This document shows, piece by piece, positions 29,008-38,486 of a stretch of DNA of 64,000 nt. Origin of the DNA: Flavobacterium sp. MC2016-06 (GTDB taxonomy: Bacteria; Bacteroidota; Bacteroidia; Flavobacteriales; Flavobacteriaceae); contig NZ_WMID02000001.1 of NCBI RefSeq assembly GCF_009711165.2, forward strand, positions 62,001 to 126,000, in the 5' to 3' direction. Each line of letters starts with the position of its first letter. The first letter of the stretch is position 1. The notes beneath the pieces are model-generated. The model saw only the letters and a program-made list of their open reading frames with translations, searched no databases and was not told the DNA's origin. Made by a program: the position numbers and the translations under genes.

Positions 29008-29436
29008 TTATTGAATAATTTCTTTGATTAAAAAACCATTATTGTCAAAAATTAAGTCTTTCCCTTTTATTTCTATTTCAAAAGTAATTAGACCTTGAGC
29101 ACTAGTTATTTTGCTGGTTTCGCTAATTTTTTTACCCGGATATTTTGAGGCAACATAAGGTAGTACATTTTTAGGAAGTTCCTTATTGGTGATTTCGATT
29201 TCAGTTTCGATTAATTCGCCAACGGAATTTAAAAGCGCAGATTGTTCTGTTTGGTTTACAATAAAAGAGGCTTCATAATTTTCTTTCTCTTTTTCCCATT
29301 TCACTTTAGAAGCATTTGGAAATTTAGCATTAAAATTAGAGTTTACTGATGCAGGAACTTTAGCTGCATTAATTTTTTGAGCCGAGGAAACTGCAGTGTA
29401 TAAGAATACTGAAAGTATTAATAAGAATGTTTTCAT
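29008..29436 (-). CDS. Periplasmic PepSY-like protein
   Basis: The 142-residue exported protein has a signal peptide (1-19, SSAQ). Its body contains two PepSY-like alpha/beta units, seen in NFNAKFPNASKVKWEKEKE and YVASKYPGKKISETSKI, matching the PepSY-like (DUF2874) family of Bacteroidota. Family members are small periplasmic proteins thought to bind ligands or modulate partners. It stands between a sensor kinase and a TonB-dependent receptor, so it may tune sensing or receptor function. That role is inferred from position. Confidence 0.8.
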   Translation of the reverse strand: MKTFLLILSVFLYTAVSSAQKINAAKVPASVNSNFNAKFPNASKVKWEKEKENYEASFIVNQTEQSALLNSVGELIETEIEITNKELPKNVLPYVASKYPGKKISETSKITSAQGLITFEIEIKGKDLIFDNNGFLIKEIIQ

Positions 29437-29504
29437 TTGTACTGAATTTATAGTTTAAATACAGTAACAAACCTAACTGCGGATTTTGTAGGAACTTTGA
29501 ATTT

Positions 29505-30770
29505 CTAGAATTTCAGACTGAAAGAGTGCAGATTATTATAAAAAGAGTAGTTGATTTTCCATTTATTGAGTTCCGTAATTTTTTTTACAATAGCCAGTCC
29601 CAAACCATTTCCTTGCGATGAAGGATTGTTTTTTGAAAAACGATTAAACAGCTTTTCAACCGAAAGAGGAATTTCTTGTCCTGTATTTAAAAATACTAAT
29701 TCATTTTCCAGCGTAGTAATAATGATTTTACCATTTTGTTTGTTATGGCGTATGGCATTTAAAAACAAGTTATTGACCAAAACTTCTATTAAAGCTGGGT
29801 TGCCGTTTACTTCCAAATCAGAAGTAAATTCGGTTACGATCGTTACGTTTTTTGAAGCCGCCTGTTCGGTAAAAAAGTCCAGATGCCTTTTGATATAATC
29901 ATTAATTAAGACATCACTTTTATCCAAGTAAACTTCGTTATCTATTTTTGAAAGCAGCAGCAGATTTTTATTCAATCGGTTAAGTCTTGCTACATCAGTA
30001 CTTAAAGCACCTACAATTTTAGACTGCTCCTCATTGAGTTCTAGCTGCAATAAAGTATCTATTTTGGTTTGAAATAATGCTAAAGGCGTCTGAACTTCGT
30101 GAGCCGCATTCTCAATAAATTCTCTTTGATTTTTGTAAATAGCAGTATTTTTTTCAATAAGCTGTTCCAAACTTTTATTCAAACCATCAAACTCATCAAT
30201 ATCAGTTTCGATAAAATGGGGTGCTTTGTTTTTATCGATTTCAAAATCATGAATCTGATTTAAAGTATTATAAAAGGGTTTCCAGAGTTTTGCCGAAGTA
30301 CTTTTTGAAAGCCATATAACTCCAACAAGAAGAATTATAATAATAAGAAGAAACATCATCGCAATGCTTAAAACCATTCCTTCCATTTCCAGCAGATTAA
30401 TTTGTTCGATATACGTATATCGTTTTCCATTGATATCGATTGGAGCATAAATTAAGTAAAAAGGCTCTTTTTCGCGGGCAGTAGGATCGTATAGAATTTT
30501 GCCTACAATAGAATCTTCAGTAATGCCCATATCGGGAACAATCTTTACATCACGATTGTATTTGTTCCATGCTGTTATATCAGCAGCTGTAAAATTTTTG
30601 TGGCTTTCTTTTAAAAAGTCACCTTTATGCATTAAAAGAACTTCCTCGGTCTCATATATGTAAAGCCATTCGCAGATATAATAAAAAACAGGTGCAGAAA
30701 TCAGCAGCACGATAACGGCAAAAACCAGAAAGCTTCTAGTTGATTTATGGAGTAACTTTTTTTTATTCAT
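29505..30770 (-). CDS. Membrane sensor histidine kinase (QseC/PmrB/CpxA type)
   Basis: The 421-residue kinase has two transmembrane helices (about 13-35 and 133-155) enclosing a periplasmic domain of about 100 residues, a short HAMP-like linker, a DHp helix with NAAHEVQTPL (phospho-His H224), and HATPase_c with NGLGLAIVKKI. Its start overlaps the stop of the OmpR-type regulator by 8 bases, so the two form a cognate pair. The gene neighbourhood (lipid A modification, efflux, PepSY-like protein and receptor) suggests sensing of envelope damage or cationic peptides. Confidence 0.9.
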   Translation of the reverse strand: MNKKKLLHKSTRSFLVFAVIVLLISAPVFYYICEWLYIYETEEVLLMHKGDFLKESHKNFTAADITAWNKYNRDVKIVPDMGITEDSIVGKILYDPTAREKEPFYLIYAPIDINGKRYTYIEQINLLEMEGMVLSIAMMFLLIIIILLVGVIWLSKSTSAKLWKPFYNTLNQIHDFEIDKNKAPHFIETDIDEFDGLNKSLEQLIEKNTAIYKNQREFIENAAHEVQTPLALFQTKIDTLLQLELNEEQSKIVGALSTDVARLNRLNKNLLLLSKIDNEVYLDKSDVLINDYIKRHLDFFTEQAASKNVTIVTEFTSDLEVNGNPALIEVLVNNLFLNAIRHNKQNGKIIITTLENELVFLNTGQEIPLSVEKLFNRFSKNNPSSQGNGLGLAIVKKITELNKWKINYSFYNNLHSFSLKF

Positions 30771-31440
30771 TTTCCCATTTGTATCCCAGACCGTATACCG
30801 TTTTGATGTAATCGCCGCTTCCTGCCTGATGTAGTTTCTTTTTCAGATTTTTTATATGTGCATAAATAAAATCGTGGTTGTCCAGCATGTCTGCCATATC
30901 ACCAGAAAGATGCTCGGCAATTGCTCCTTTAGAAAGCACTTGATTTTCATTACCAATTAAATAAAGTAAAAGATCAATTTCTTTTTTGGTGAAATCTAAT
31001 TTTACATTATTTACGCTGACTATTTTAGAAAGTACATCAATTACAATTTCATTAAAAACAACATTGTTACTGCCTTTAAAGTTTTTTCGTCTTATAAGCG
31101 CCTGCATTCTCACCAAAAGTTCCGATAAATGAAAAGGCTTAGTAAGGTAATCGTCTGCTCCAAGATTAAAACCTTCCAGACGGGTTTCCAGCGTTTCTTT
31201 GGCAGAAATAATAATAACACCTTCAGTTTTTTTGCGGTTTTTTAATTCTTTCAAAATTTCAAAACCGTCGCCGTCAGGCAGCATTAAATCCAATAAAATA
31301 CAATCGTAATCATAAGACGAAATCTTATGATGCGCTTCTTTATAAGTGTCTGCAGTTTCGCAGTTTATGCCGTTTGTTTTAAAATAACTTTTAATACTTA
31401 CAGCAATTTCCTTTTCGTCTTCTATTATCAGGATTTTCAT
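30763..31440 (-). CDS. OmpR/PhoB-family response regulator
   Basis: The 225-residue protein has a receiver (acidic E7-D8, phosphoacceptor D51 in LLDLMLPDGDG, YLTKPF with the conserved Lys) and a C-terminal winged-helix DNA-binding domain ending in the usual IKTVYGLGYKW. It is the only regulator in the window with a DNA-binding output. Its own promoter region contains two TTTGAAT words 11 bases apart, the spacing expected for head-to-tail binding of this family. It probably autoregulates and may control the envelope-remodelling genes around it. Confidence 0.92.
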   Translation of the reverse strand: MKILIIEDEKEIAVSIKSYFKTNGINCETADTYKEAHHKISSYDYDCILLDLMLPDGDGFEILKELKNRKKTEGVIIISAKETLETRLEGFNLGADDYLTKPFHLSELLVRMQALIRRKNFKGSNNVVFNEIVIDVLSKIVSVNNVKLDFTKKEIDLLLYLIGNENQVLSKGAIAEHLSGDMADMLDNHDFIYAHIKNLKKKLHQAGSGDYIKTVYGLGYKWENE

Positions 31441-31459
31441 AGTACAAATTTAATAATTC

Positions 31460-31482
31460 AATTTTGAATGAAATTTGAATTT
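31460..31482 (-). promoter_or_regulatory. Candidate autoregulatory direct repeat before the OmpR-type regulator
   Basis: On the + strand TTTTGAATG and ATTTGAATT are 11 bases apart. In gene direction this reads AAATTCAAATTTCATTCAAA. It lies about 20-40 bases before the regulator's start codon, in the same orientation as the boxes near the lipid-kinase and receptor genes. Confidence 0.5.
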
Positions 31483-31501
31483 ATATTTTAAAACAATATT
31501 G

Positions 31502-31968
31502 TCCGATTAAAAAAAATCTGCTTAAATCCGCATCTTCGCAATAGCGAATCAGTTTCATCCATGTTCTATATGCAGCAGGTGAATTGCGACACAGATAAAA
31601 CAGATTTACTTCGTAAAGGCACGGATTTAAACGGATTTTTTTATAATCATTCTAAAACCTATTGTAATGTCAGTTAGCATATTTAATAATTATCCGATTA
31701 AAAAAAATCCGTTTAAATCCGCGTCTTCGCGATAGCGAATCAGTTTCATCCGTGTTCTATATGCAGCATGTGAATTGCGACACAGATAAAACAGATTTAC
31801 TTCGTAAAGGCACAGATTAACACGGATTTTTTTATAATCATTCTAAAACCTATTGTAATGTCAATTAGCATATTTAATAATTATCCGATTAAAAAAAATC
31901 TGTGTAAATCCGCGTTTTCGCGATAGCGAATTAGTTGCATCCGTGTTCTATAACAGTTAGCATATTCT
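31502..31968. repeat. 191-bp tandem palindromic repeat, about 2.5 copies
   Basis: Units begin with TCCGATTAAAAAAAATC at 31502, 31693 and 31884, exactly 191 bases apart. The third copy has lost about 100 internal bases. Each full unit contains inverted arms (AAATCCG...TTAAATCCG against CGGATTTAAACGGATTT) plus an internal TTCGCGATAGCGAA hairpin, so a unit can fold into one long stem. No open reading frame is present. It fills most of the 574-base gap between the PAP2 and regulator genes. It looks like a non-autonomous intergenic element that duplicated in place. Confidence 0.85.
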
Positions 31969-32014
31969 TAAAAAAAATTATCAAACATCAATCCTTTTAA
32001 AAATAATACAGCCT

Positions 32015-32818
32015 TTAAAACTGTACCACCGCAGCACATCCAAGTTCTCTTCCGTTATAAAATGGAGTGATTAGCGAAGATACTTTTTTTCCTTCAGAAG
32101 GAAATAATTTATTTTTCATGTAAGGATAAAGCCAGTAAGCCGCTTTGGTACTTAAAATACCAATTCCAGCTCCAGCAGCCACATCGGTAAGCCAGTGTCT
32201 GTTGTTTACAATTCTAAAGATTCCCGTTCCAGTTGCCACAGCATATCCTGCAATTCCGTACCAAATAGATTTATCTTTATATTCCTGCCATAAAAATTCG
32301 GCACCAGCAAAAGCATTGGCAGTATGTCCAGAAGGAAAAGAATTAAAAGAAGTACCGTCAGGTCTTTCTACATGCGTAATTGATTTTAAACTGAATACTG
32401 TAGCCGACATCATAACGTATGACGCGCCCATAATAAGTGCCTGATCGCGCATAGAATGTTTTCCTTTTATACCCAGAGCACCAAGAGCAAAAACAGAGGC
32501 TGCAGGAGCATATTGCGAGAAATCATCAATGGTGATTTTCTGATCAATATCTTCGGTTACTTCGTTTTTAATATCAGAATTAAAACCTTTAAGCCAATCA
32601 CTTTCCAGTCCAATAAATCCGTAGCCAATTAATACAGCCGGTATGATTAACTGTTTGTATTTAAATTTATAAGGCGATACAGTGTCAAGCACAAAGTTTT
32701 CTTTTTTTTGAGTAATAGTATCTGTTGTAACAGTGCTTTGAGTGGCTTTGATTGTATCTGTAGCAGTCTGTGCATTAGCAAGAAAACTAAAAAGCAGAAA
32801 TAAAATGATTTTATACAT
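32015..32818 (-). CDS. Exported PAP2-family phosphatase
   Basis: The ATG at 32818 gives a 267-residue protein with a signal peptide (MYKIILFLLFSFLANAQ). Longer in-frame starts run into the RND gene and lack a sensible signal. The PAP2 signatures are all present: K145 to RP at 152-153, PSGHT at 162-166, and R202, H208, D212 in FRIVNNRHWLTD. The active site would face the periplasm. Substrates could be lipid phosphates of the inner or outer membrane. It follows the RND pump gene by 52 bases and is probably the last gene of that operon. Confidence 0.82.
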   Translation of the reverse strand: MYKIILFLLFSFLANAQTATDTIKATQSTVTTDTITQKKENFVLDTVSPYKFKYKQLIIPAVLIGYGFIGLESDWLKGFNSDIKNEVTEDIDQKITIDDFSQYAPAASVFALGALGIKGKHSMRDQALIMGASYVMMSATVFSLKSITHVERPDGTSFNSFPSGHTANAFAGAEFLWQEYKDKSIWYGIAGYAVATGTGIFRIVNNRHWLTDVAAGAGIGILSTKAAYWLYPYMKNKLFPSEGKKVSSLITPFYNGRELGCAAVVQF

Positions 32819-32870
32819 TTTTAAAGAATTAAGGTTAATAATAGTCAACATTTTCAGGCGTATTTTTGTT

Positions 32871-35800
32871 TTAAATGATATGTGTATGATGTTTTGGATT
32901 CTTATAAATAATAGCCAATAAACTAGGCAGAACAATAAGCAGTAAAGGCAGTGCAACAATAAATCCTCCAATTACAGCAATTGCCAGAGGCTGATGCAGC
33001 TCAGATCCCGTACCAATACCAATAGCGAGTGGTAGTAAAGCAATAATTGCACCTATGGCAGTCATTAATTTGGGTCTTAGGCGAGTTGATATTGCATATA
33101 CGAGTGAATCATTGACAGAGTTTGTATTTTTGAAAGTTTCTCTAAATTGCAAGAAAGTAAAAATGGCATTCTCACAGATAATTCCAACAATCATAATGAT
33201 TCCGGTATAACTCCCAACGTTAAGTGGCACATTGCTAATGAAAAGCAATAGATAACTTCCCGAAATTCCTAAAACAGCGATGAGCAGAATAACTACTGCA
33301 GCTCTAAAATCTCGGAACAAAAACAAGACGACTATAAATACCAAAAGGGAAGAAGAAGCTAGAATCATCAAGAGCTCTTTAAAAGATTGCTGTTGGTCTT
33401 TAAATGCTCCTGCATATTCTATATAAGTACCTTGAGGCAGTTTTATATTGGTGCCTATTTTTTGCTGAATTTCTTTCATGACCGATCCTAAATCTTTATT
33501 GTCTAAGCGTGCGCTCACTACATTCATCATTTGAAGATTTTCTCTGTTCATCTCAGCAGCTCCTTTTTCGAGGGTAATATTGACCAAATTTGTAATAGGC
33601 ACAGGCTGTCCGTTTGGGAGAAACAAACGCATTTTTTTAATTTCTTCTAAAGAACGGTTTTCAGAATTTTGATAGATCAATCGAATAGGAGTAATCTGCT
33701 CTCCTTGTGGCAGCATGCCTACAATATTACCTTCTAAAGCAGTCTGCATCTGGAACTGCAGATCAGCAGGTGTAATGCCGTATTGCGCTAATTGTACATA
33801 ATTGGGTTCTATATTAATACTGGGTCCAGCCAGAACAATTCCGTCAAAGACATCGGCAGTTCCGGGTACTTTTTCTACTATTGCAGCGACTTGCTTCGCA
33901 ATGTGCTGAAGCTGTTTTTGATCATTACCAAATATTTTAACTTCAATAGGCGAAACAGAACTCATTAAATCACCCAGCATATCACCAATCACTTGTCCAA
34001 AATCTATTCGCAAAGCAGGTTGTGTACTTTCTACTTTGGCTCTAATTTCGTCAATTACTTCATTGCTGGTTTTGGTTTTGTTTTTTTTTAATTGAATGAG
34101 ATAATCTCCCGTATTTGGCTCGGTAATAAAGAAACCCATTTGAGTTCCTGTGCGTCTGCTGTAGGCTTCAACTTCTGGATTGGCAATGATAATTTTCTCA
34201 ACTTCCTGAAGCATTCGATCAGTTTGTTCGAGCGAAGTTCCGGGAGGAGATTCATAATCCATTACAATACTTCCCTCGTCCATTTCGGGAAGAAATCCAG
34301 TTTGTAAGTTGGGTAATATTAGAAATATAGACAGCAATAAAACAATACAAAATCCGATACTCCAAATAGGTCTTTTAATGAACCATGAAATCCATTGATG
34401 TACTTTTTCATGCGGTTCTGGTTCTGGAATAATAGTTCCCTGCGTGTCTTTTTTAGAAAGAAAAAGATAAATTACCGGTAAAAGCAGCCAGGTAACTAAA
34501 AAAGAACAAACCAGCGCTATAATCATAGTATCAGTAAGAACTTTAAAGTAAGAACCAGCAACACCGCTCATTAAGAAAAATGGAATAAAAATTACAATCG
34601 TACTTATAGAAGAACCGAGCATTGCAGGAAACAGATAATTAATCGCCTTTTGTAATAATGCTGGAGTTGGTTCTCCAGGATGTTCTTCGTGAGTGCGGTG
34701 AATTTGTTCGACCACCACAATTGCATCGTCTATAATAAGTCCCAAAGCAGCAGCTATAGCGCCAAGAGTCATAATATTGAAGCTTTGTCCCGTATAGTAA
34801 AGCACAAGAAGCGTTAAGGATAAAGTAACAGGAATGGTGATTAAAATTACCGCACTTGCTTTTATAGATCTTAAAAATAAAACGGCTACTACAATCGCCA
34901 GAAATAAACCGATAAGCAGACTATCTGTGACGCTTTTTACAGCATCTTTTACAAAATCTGCCTGCTGATAAAAAGGTTTGATAATAATGTCTTTGGGCAG
35001 TATTTTTTTAAGTTCTGTCATTCGGGCTGTCATACTATCCGAAACGGAAATTAGATTAGATTCTGGCTGTTTTATAACGCCAATTAAAATACTTTCTTTT
35101 CCGTTTGCATTGACTTTGATGTATTCTTTTGCCTCGCGAATTTCTACCGAACAGATGTCTTTTAGCGTAATAATTCCTTTAGCGTTATTACTCACCACCA
35201 AATTATCTAATTCTTCTTTTTTATCGAGCTGTGCATCGGTTATCGTGAGATATAAAAAGCGATAGTCAGACAAATATCCGTTAGATTTAATAAAATTAGT
35301 ATTACTGAGAACTGTTGTAACCATTGCAGGTGTAATGCCCAGCGCGCTCATTTTATCAAAATCCAGATTAAGCCAGTATTCTTTCTCTTTTCCACCCACT
35401 ATACGAATTTCGCTAATGCCGTCTATTTGAGAAAGGAAAGGTTTAATGGTATAATTGGCTATTTTTTTTAAATCAATAGGAGATCTGTCTTTACTTTCGA
35501 TGGCATAACCAATCACGGGAAGAATCGAAGGATTCATTTTTTCTACAGTAATCTGAACATCAGGCGGAAGATCATTTTTTATTTGATTGATTTGAGCTTC
35601 AATACGTGTTTTACTCAAATCAATATCGCCCTCCCAATCCATAAAAGCCGAGATTTCGCAGCTTCCTCTGCTGGTTGTGCTTCGCACTGTTTTTAAGCCT
35701 TGTACTTTTTTTACAGCGTTTTCAAGCGGTTTTGTAACCGTGATCATCATTTTGTCAACAGGCTGTTGTCCAGCATCAGCAATGATCTTTATTTTGGGAA

Positions 35801-35921
35801 AAGTAATTTCAGGAAAAAGAGCAGTCTGCATATTAGAATAAGAAAAAACTCCGGCAAGAATAATCAGTACGATCATCATGCTCAGTCCGTTTTTATGTCT
35901 GGCAAAAAATGGCTTTATCAT
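32871..35921 (-). CDS. RND-family efflux permease (AcrB/CusA superfamily)
   Basis: The 1016-residue inner-membrane pump has the canonical repeat of one helix, a periplasmic domain and six helices, occurring twice. Helix 4 carries GLIIDDAIVVVE with the paired Asp of the proton relay. Porter-domain landmarks such as PPGTSLEQTDRM and VKIFGNDQKQL are present. Length fits the family. It is encoded 2 bases after the adaptor and downstream of the TolC-like protein, making a complete tripartite system. The substrate cannot be assigned: metal-type and drug-type pumps of Bacteroidota are hard to separate by eye. Confidence 0.92.
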   Translation of the reverse strand: MIKPFFARHKNGLSMMIVLIILAGVFSYSNMQTALFPEITFPKIKIIADAGQQPVDKMMITVTKPLENAVKKVQGLKTVRSTTSRGSCEISAFMDWEGDIDLSKTRIEAQINQIKNDLPPDVQITVEKMNPSILPVIGYAIESKDRSPIDLKKIANYTIKPFLSQIDGISEIRIVGGKEKEYWLNLDFDKMSALGITPAMVTTVLSNTNFIKSNGYLSDYRFLYLTITDAQLDKKEELDNLVVSNNAKGIITLKDICSVEIREAKEYIKVNANGKESILIGVIKQPESNLISVSDSMTARMTELKKILPKDIIIKPFYQQADFVKDAVKSVTDSLLIGLFLAIVVAVLFLRSIKASAVILITIPVTLSLTLLVLYYTGQSFNIMTLGAIAAALGLIIDDAIVVVEQIHRTHEEHPGEPTPALLQKAINYLFPAMLGSSISTIVIFIPFFLMSGVAGSYFKVLTDTMIIALVCSFLVTWLLLPVIYLFLSKKDTQGTIIPEPEPHEKVHQWISWFIKRPIWSIGFCIVLLLSIFLILPNLQTGFLPEMDEGSIVMDYESPPGTSLEQTDRMLQEVEKIIIANPEVEAYSRRTGTQMGFFITEPNTGDYLIQLKKNKTKTSNEVIDEIRAKVESTQPALRIDFGQVIGDMLGDLMSSVSPIEVKIFGNDQKQLQHIAKQVAAIVEKVPGTADVFDGIVLAGPSINIEPNYVQLAQYGITPADLQFQMQTALEGNIVGMLPQGEQITPIRLIYQNSENRSLEEIKKMRLFLPNGQPVPITNLVNITLEKGAAEMNRENLQMMNVVSARLDNKDLGSVMKEIQQKIGTNIKLPQGTYIEYAGAFKDQQQSFKELLMILASSSLLVFIVVLFLFRDFRAAVVILLIAVLGISGSYLLLFISNVPLNVGSYTGIIMIVGIICENAIFTFLQFRETFKNTNSVNDSLVYAISTRLRPKLMTAIGAIIALLPLAIGIGTGSELHQPLAIAVIGGFIVALPLLLIVLPSLLAIIYKNPKHHTHII

Positions 35922-35923
35922 CT

Positions 35924-36835
35924 TTATTTAGTGCTGATTTTTACTTTAATAGTGTCAGAAACTCCATAATTGCCGCTTACTAGAATTCGGTCAGATAAGT
36001 TGAAACTTGGAGATAGAATTTCAATGCGTCCATCACTTTCAATTCCTTTTTTTACAGCAGTTCTAATCGCCGTGCTGTCATTTGTCATTTTCATAACCCA
36101 GAAATCAGTTTGCGTTTCATCACTTAACACTGCCGATTTTGGCAGTGAGATTGTGTTAGCAGCCGAACTTTTTTTAATGCGAATCTTTACAATTAAATTT
36201 TCGGGTATGTTTTGAGCTTTTACGAGCTTTAAAATTACATTCTGAGTCTGTGAAGCTGGATCAACCGTTGGTGCAAAATTATCAACGATTACAGAGGTTG
36301 ATGTTCCGTCAGGCAAGTACATCTCAAGTTGTTGCTGCACCTTTACAAATTTTTTAAGTTCATACGGAAGGCTGAGCACAACAGAAAAACTTTTAGCATC
36401 ATTGATTATCGCTAATGCATCTCCTTCTTGAACATAATCGCCCTGCTGTACGTTAACAGCACTCACAAATCCATCTGATGTGGCGTTTACTTTTAAGGCA
36501 TTTCCAAAATGGAGATTCGGATCAATATTGTTAATCGTATTTCCCAGTACTTTTGCTTCTTTTGTTTTTAAAGAAAAGAGCAGTTGTCCTTTTTTTACAA
36601 AATCATTAGAAACTACATTCACACGATCGAGATAACCGGTAACATTTGCTTTGATGGTATTTTTAATCAAATATGCTGTTGTCGCATTCAAGTCAGTATA
36701 GGTAACAACGGCCGAGGTATCAATCGTGGTAACGGTGACTGCTATACTTGGATTTTGAGATTCAGCAGCATTGTCTTTCTTTGCACAAGAAAGAAAAAGT
36801 ATCGAGAATACCACTGCAATATATTTTATATTCAT
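35924..36835 (-). CDS. RND efflux periplasmic adaptor lipoprotein (HlyD/AcrA family)
   Basis: The 303-residue protein has a lipoprotein signal with lipobox FLSC (lipidated C17), a lipoyl/barrel-sandwich region (KANVTGYLDRVNVVSNDFVK and VSAVNVQQGDYVQEGD), a beta-barrel domain and a membrane-proximal domain. The helical hairpin is very short, so this is a compact adaptor. It bridges the TolC-like channel (6 bases upstream) and the RND pump (2 bases downstream). Confidence 0.9.
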   Translation of the reverse strand: MNIKYIAVVFSILFLSCAKKDNAAESQNPSIAVTVTTIDTSAVVTYTDLNATTAYLIKNTIKANVTGYLDRVNVVSNDFVKKGQLLFSLKTKEAKVLGNTINNIDPNLHFGNALKVNATSDGFVSAVNVQQGDYVQEGDALAIINDAKSFSVVLSLPYELKKFVKVQQQLEMYLPDGTSTSVIVDNFAPTVDPASQTQNVILKLVKAQNIPENLIVKIRIKKSSAANTISLPKSAVLSDETQTDFWVMKMTNDSTAIRTAVKKGIESDGRIEILSPSFNLSDRILVSGNYGVSDTIKVKISTK

Positions 36836-36840
36836 TGTTT

Positions 36841-38076
36841 CTATTTATTAGATTTCCAGTAATTTATCTCATTTAATAATTGGAGTCTGTTAACAGTATT
36901 CTGTGTAATTCCATTTTGAATCGTAATAAGATTGCTCAAAGCAATGATATATTCTGTGATTTGAACATCACCGCTAAGCAGTAATTTTTTATCTGCATTA
37001 ACAAGCGCTTCGCCAATTATAAACTGAGATTTTAAGGCACTTGCAGTTTGGTCGCTCTGTTCTATTTTTTGATTGAGCATATTGAGCTGTTGTTTATACT
37101 GCCTTTGAAAATTACTTTTGTATGCATTTACAGTCTGCAGTGCGGCTTCATTTTTTTGGTATTGCAGACTTCTTTTATCGCCATCGTAAATAGGAATTGT
37201 TAATCCCAAACCTACACTTCCTCCAACGTTTTTATAGCCTTGATAAATAAAACTAGAATTGTAACCTGCATCTGCCATTACGGATAACGATGGTTTGTAA
37301 TTATTATCAATTAACCGATTACTGTTTTGAATTTTTAGACTGTCATTTTCAAATTGATTCAGAAATATTTTTTCTCCATTGCCTTGATCTAAAAGAGCTA
37401 TTTCTGGAGTTTGTAACTGCGCTGTATCCGTGCTGTTTTCGCCGCAGAGATAATCGAGTAAAGCCAAATCGTTCTGATACTGCTGATGCAGTTGCAGCGA
37501 AACAAATTCCTGCTGTTTTACCGTTGTATTAAAAATCAGATAATCCGTTTGTCGGTATACCGAATTTTGAGTCAGCTTTTTCAGAATCGAATTTTCTTCA
37601 TTTAAAAGATCAGTAATTTTTTTATTATAATCAATCTGCACTGCAGTTCCCCAAGCTGTAATGTATTGTGCAGTGATCGATTTATTAAGATCTTTTAGGG
37701 CAATTTTTTTATTGAGTGTTAAGGATTCCTTGATTATTTTGAAGGTTTCGGCCTCAGAATTTATTTGATTTTTGCCCAATATCCTTTGATTGATTCCCAC
37801 TAAACCCGTTACAGATTGTCCGTTACTAATAGCGGTATCATAACCATAACCATTAATCACAGGAGCATAACTAGCATTTAACGTTGCAGCTACCTGTGGT
37901 TTATAACCGCTTCTTACCAATAAACTATCGAGAGAAGCAGCCTTGATCTGACCATTGTAATCTGCGAGTAGAGGAGAATTTTTTTGTGCTTTTTCAAGAT
38001 AATAGTCTAGATTCTTCTGCTGAGAGAAGGATTTAGGCACAATCAAAAAAAGCATTAAAACCAAAACTAACTTCAT
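36841..38076 (-). CDS. TolC-family outer-membrane efflux channel
   Basis: The 411-residue protein has a signal peptide (1-18, KSFSQ) and the two-fold alpha-helical repeat of outer-membrane efflux proteins: LDYYLEKAQKNSPLLADY near the start and long helices with KNEAALQTVNAYKSNFQRQY in the second half, plus strands such as PSLSVMADAGYNSS and GLGLTIPIYDG. It is the first gene of the TolC-adaptor-RND-PAP2 operon. A possible direct-repeat regulatory site lies about 190 bases upstream. Confidence 0.9.
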   Translation of the reverse strand: MKLVLVLMLFLIVPKSFSQQKNLDYYLEKAQKNSPLLADYNGQIKAASLDSLLVRSGYKPQVAATLNASYAPVINGYGYDTAISNGQSVTGLVGINQRILGKNQINSEAETFKIIKESLTLNKKIALKDLNKSITAQYITAWGTAVQIDYNKKITDLLNEENSILKKLTQNSVYRQTDYLIFNTTVKQQEFVSLQLHQQYQNDLALLDYLCGENSTDTAQLQTPEIALLDQGNGEKIFLNQFENDSLKIQNSNRLIDNNYKPSLSVMADAGYNSSFIYQGYKNVGGSVGLGLTIPIYDGDKRSLQYQKNEAALQTVNAYKSNFQRQYKQQLNMLNQKIEQSDQTASALKSQFIIGEALVNADKKLLLSGDVQITEYIIALSNLITIQNGITQNTVNRLQLLNEINYWKSNK

Positions 38077-38486
38077 AACTTTTACATTTGACCGATTACC
38101 AATACTTTGCAGAATGAGAGAAAATCACATTCTTGACTGCCTTCTGCAACTATTTTTTAGTGATTTTAAATTCCTGACTATAGCTATTATGCAGAAAAAA
38201 ACTAGTTAGAAATAGGTTTAATATTTTTATGACTTTCTAATTATTTTTATCAAAGTTCAAACACGATTTTGAATTAAATCTGGATTTTACGGTCAAAAAG
38301 TTATTTTACTTATTAAAAAAGAGGTTTTTAATTTTGATAAAATAGAAAGAACCTAAAAGCTTAATTTTTTGTATAGGAGTCTATTATGTTGAATGTTTTA
38401 GAAAAGGATATTTTAAAGGAAATAAAAATCGAATTTTCAAGATATATTCAGATTTGGAATATAGTTTTGTGGTATAAATTTTTACT
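38077..38486. promoter_or_regulatory. Divergent promoter region between efflux and receptor operons
   Basis: This 410-base gap has no gene. Two loose versions of the 11-base-spaced repeat are visible. TTTTGAATTAA then ATCTGGATTT at 38267-38288 is oriented toward the efflux operon. TTTTCA then ATTCAG at 38434-38452 is oriented toward the receptor gene. TAGTTTTG at 38462-38469 fits TAnnTTTG and could be the -7 element of the receptor gene. Confidence 0.4.

Noticed and set aside
31502-31968. CRISPR array
   Set aside because: The repeat unit is 191 bases with no short repeat-spacer alternation, and no cas gene is nearby.
32819-32971. Longer N-terminus for the second PAP2 protein
   Set aside because: It runs 101 bases into the 3' end of the RND gene and hides the signal peptide that starts at 32818.
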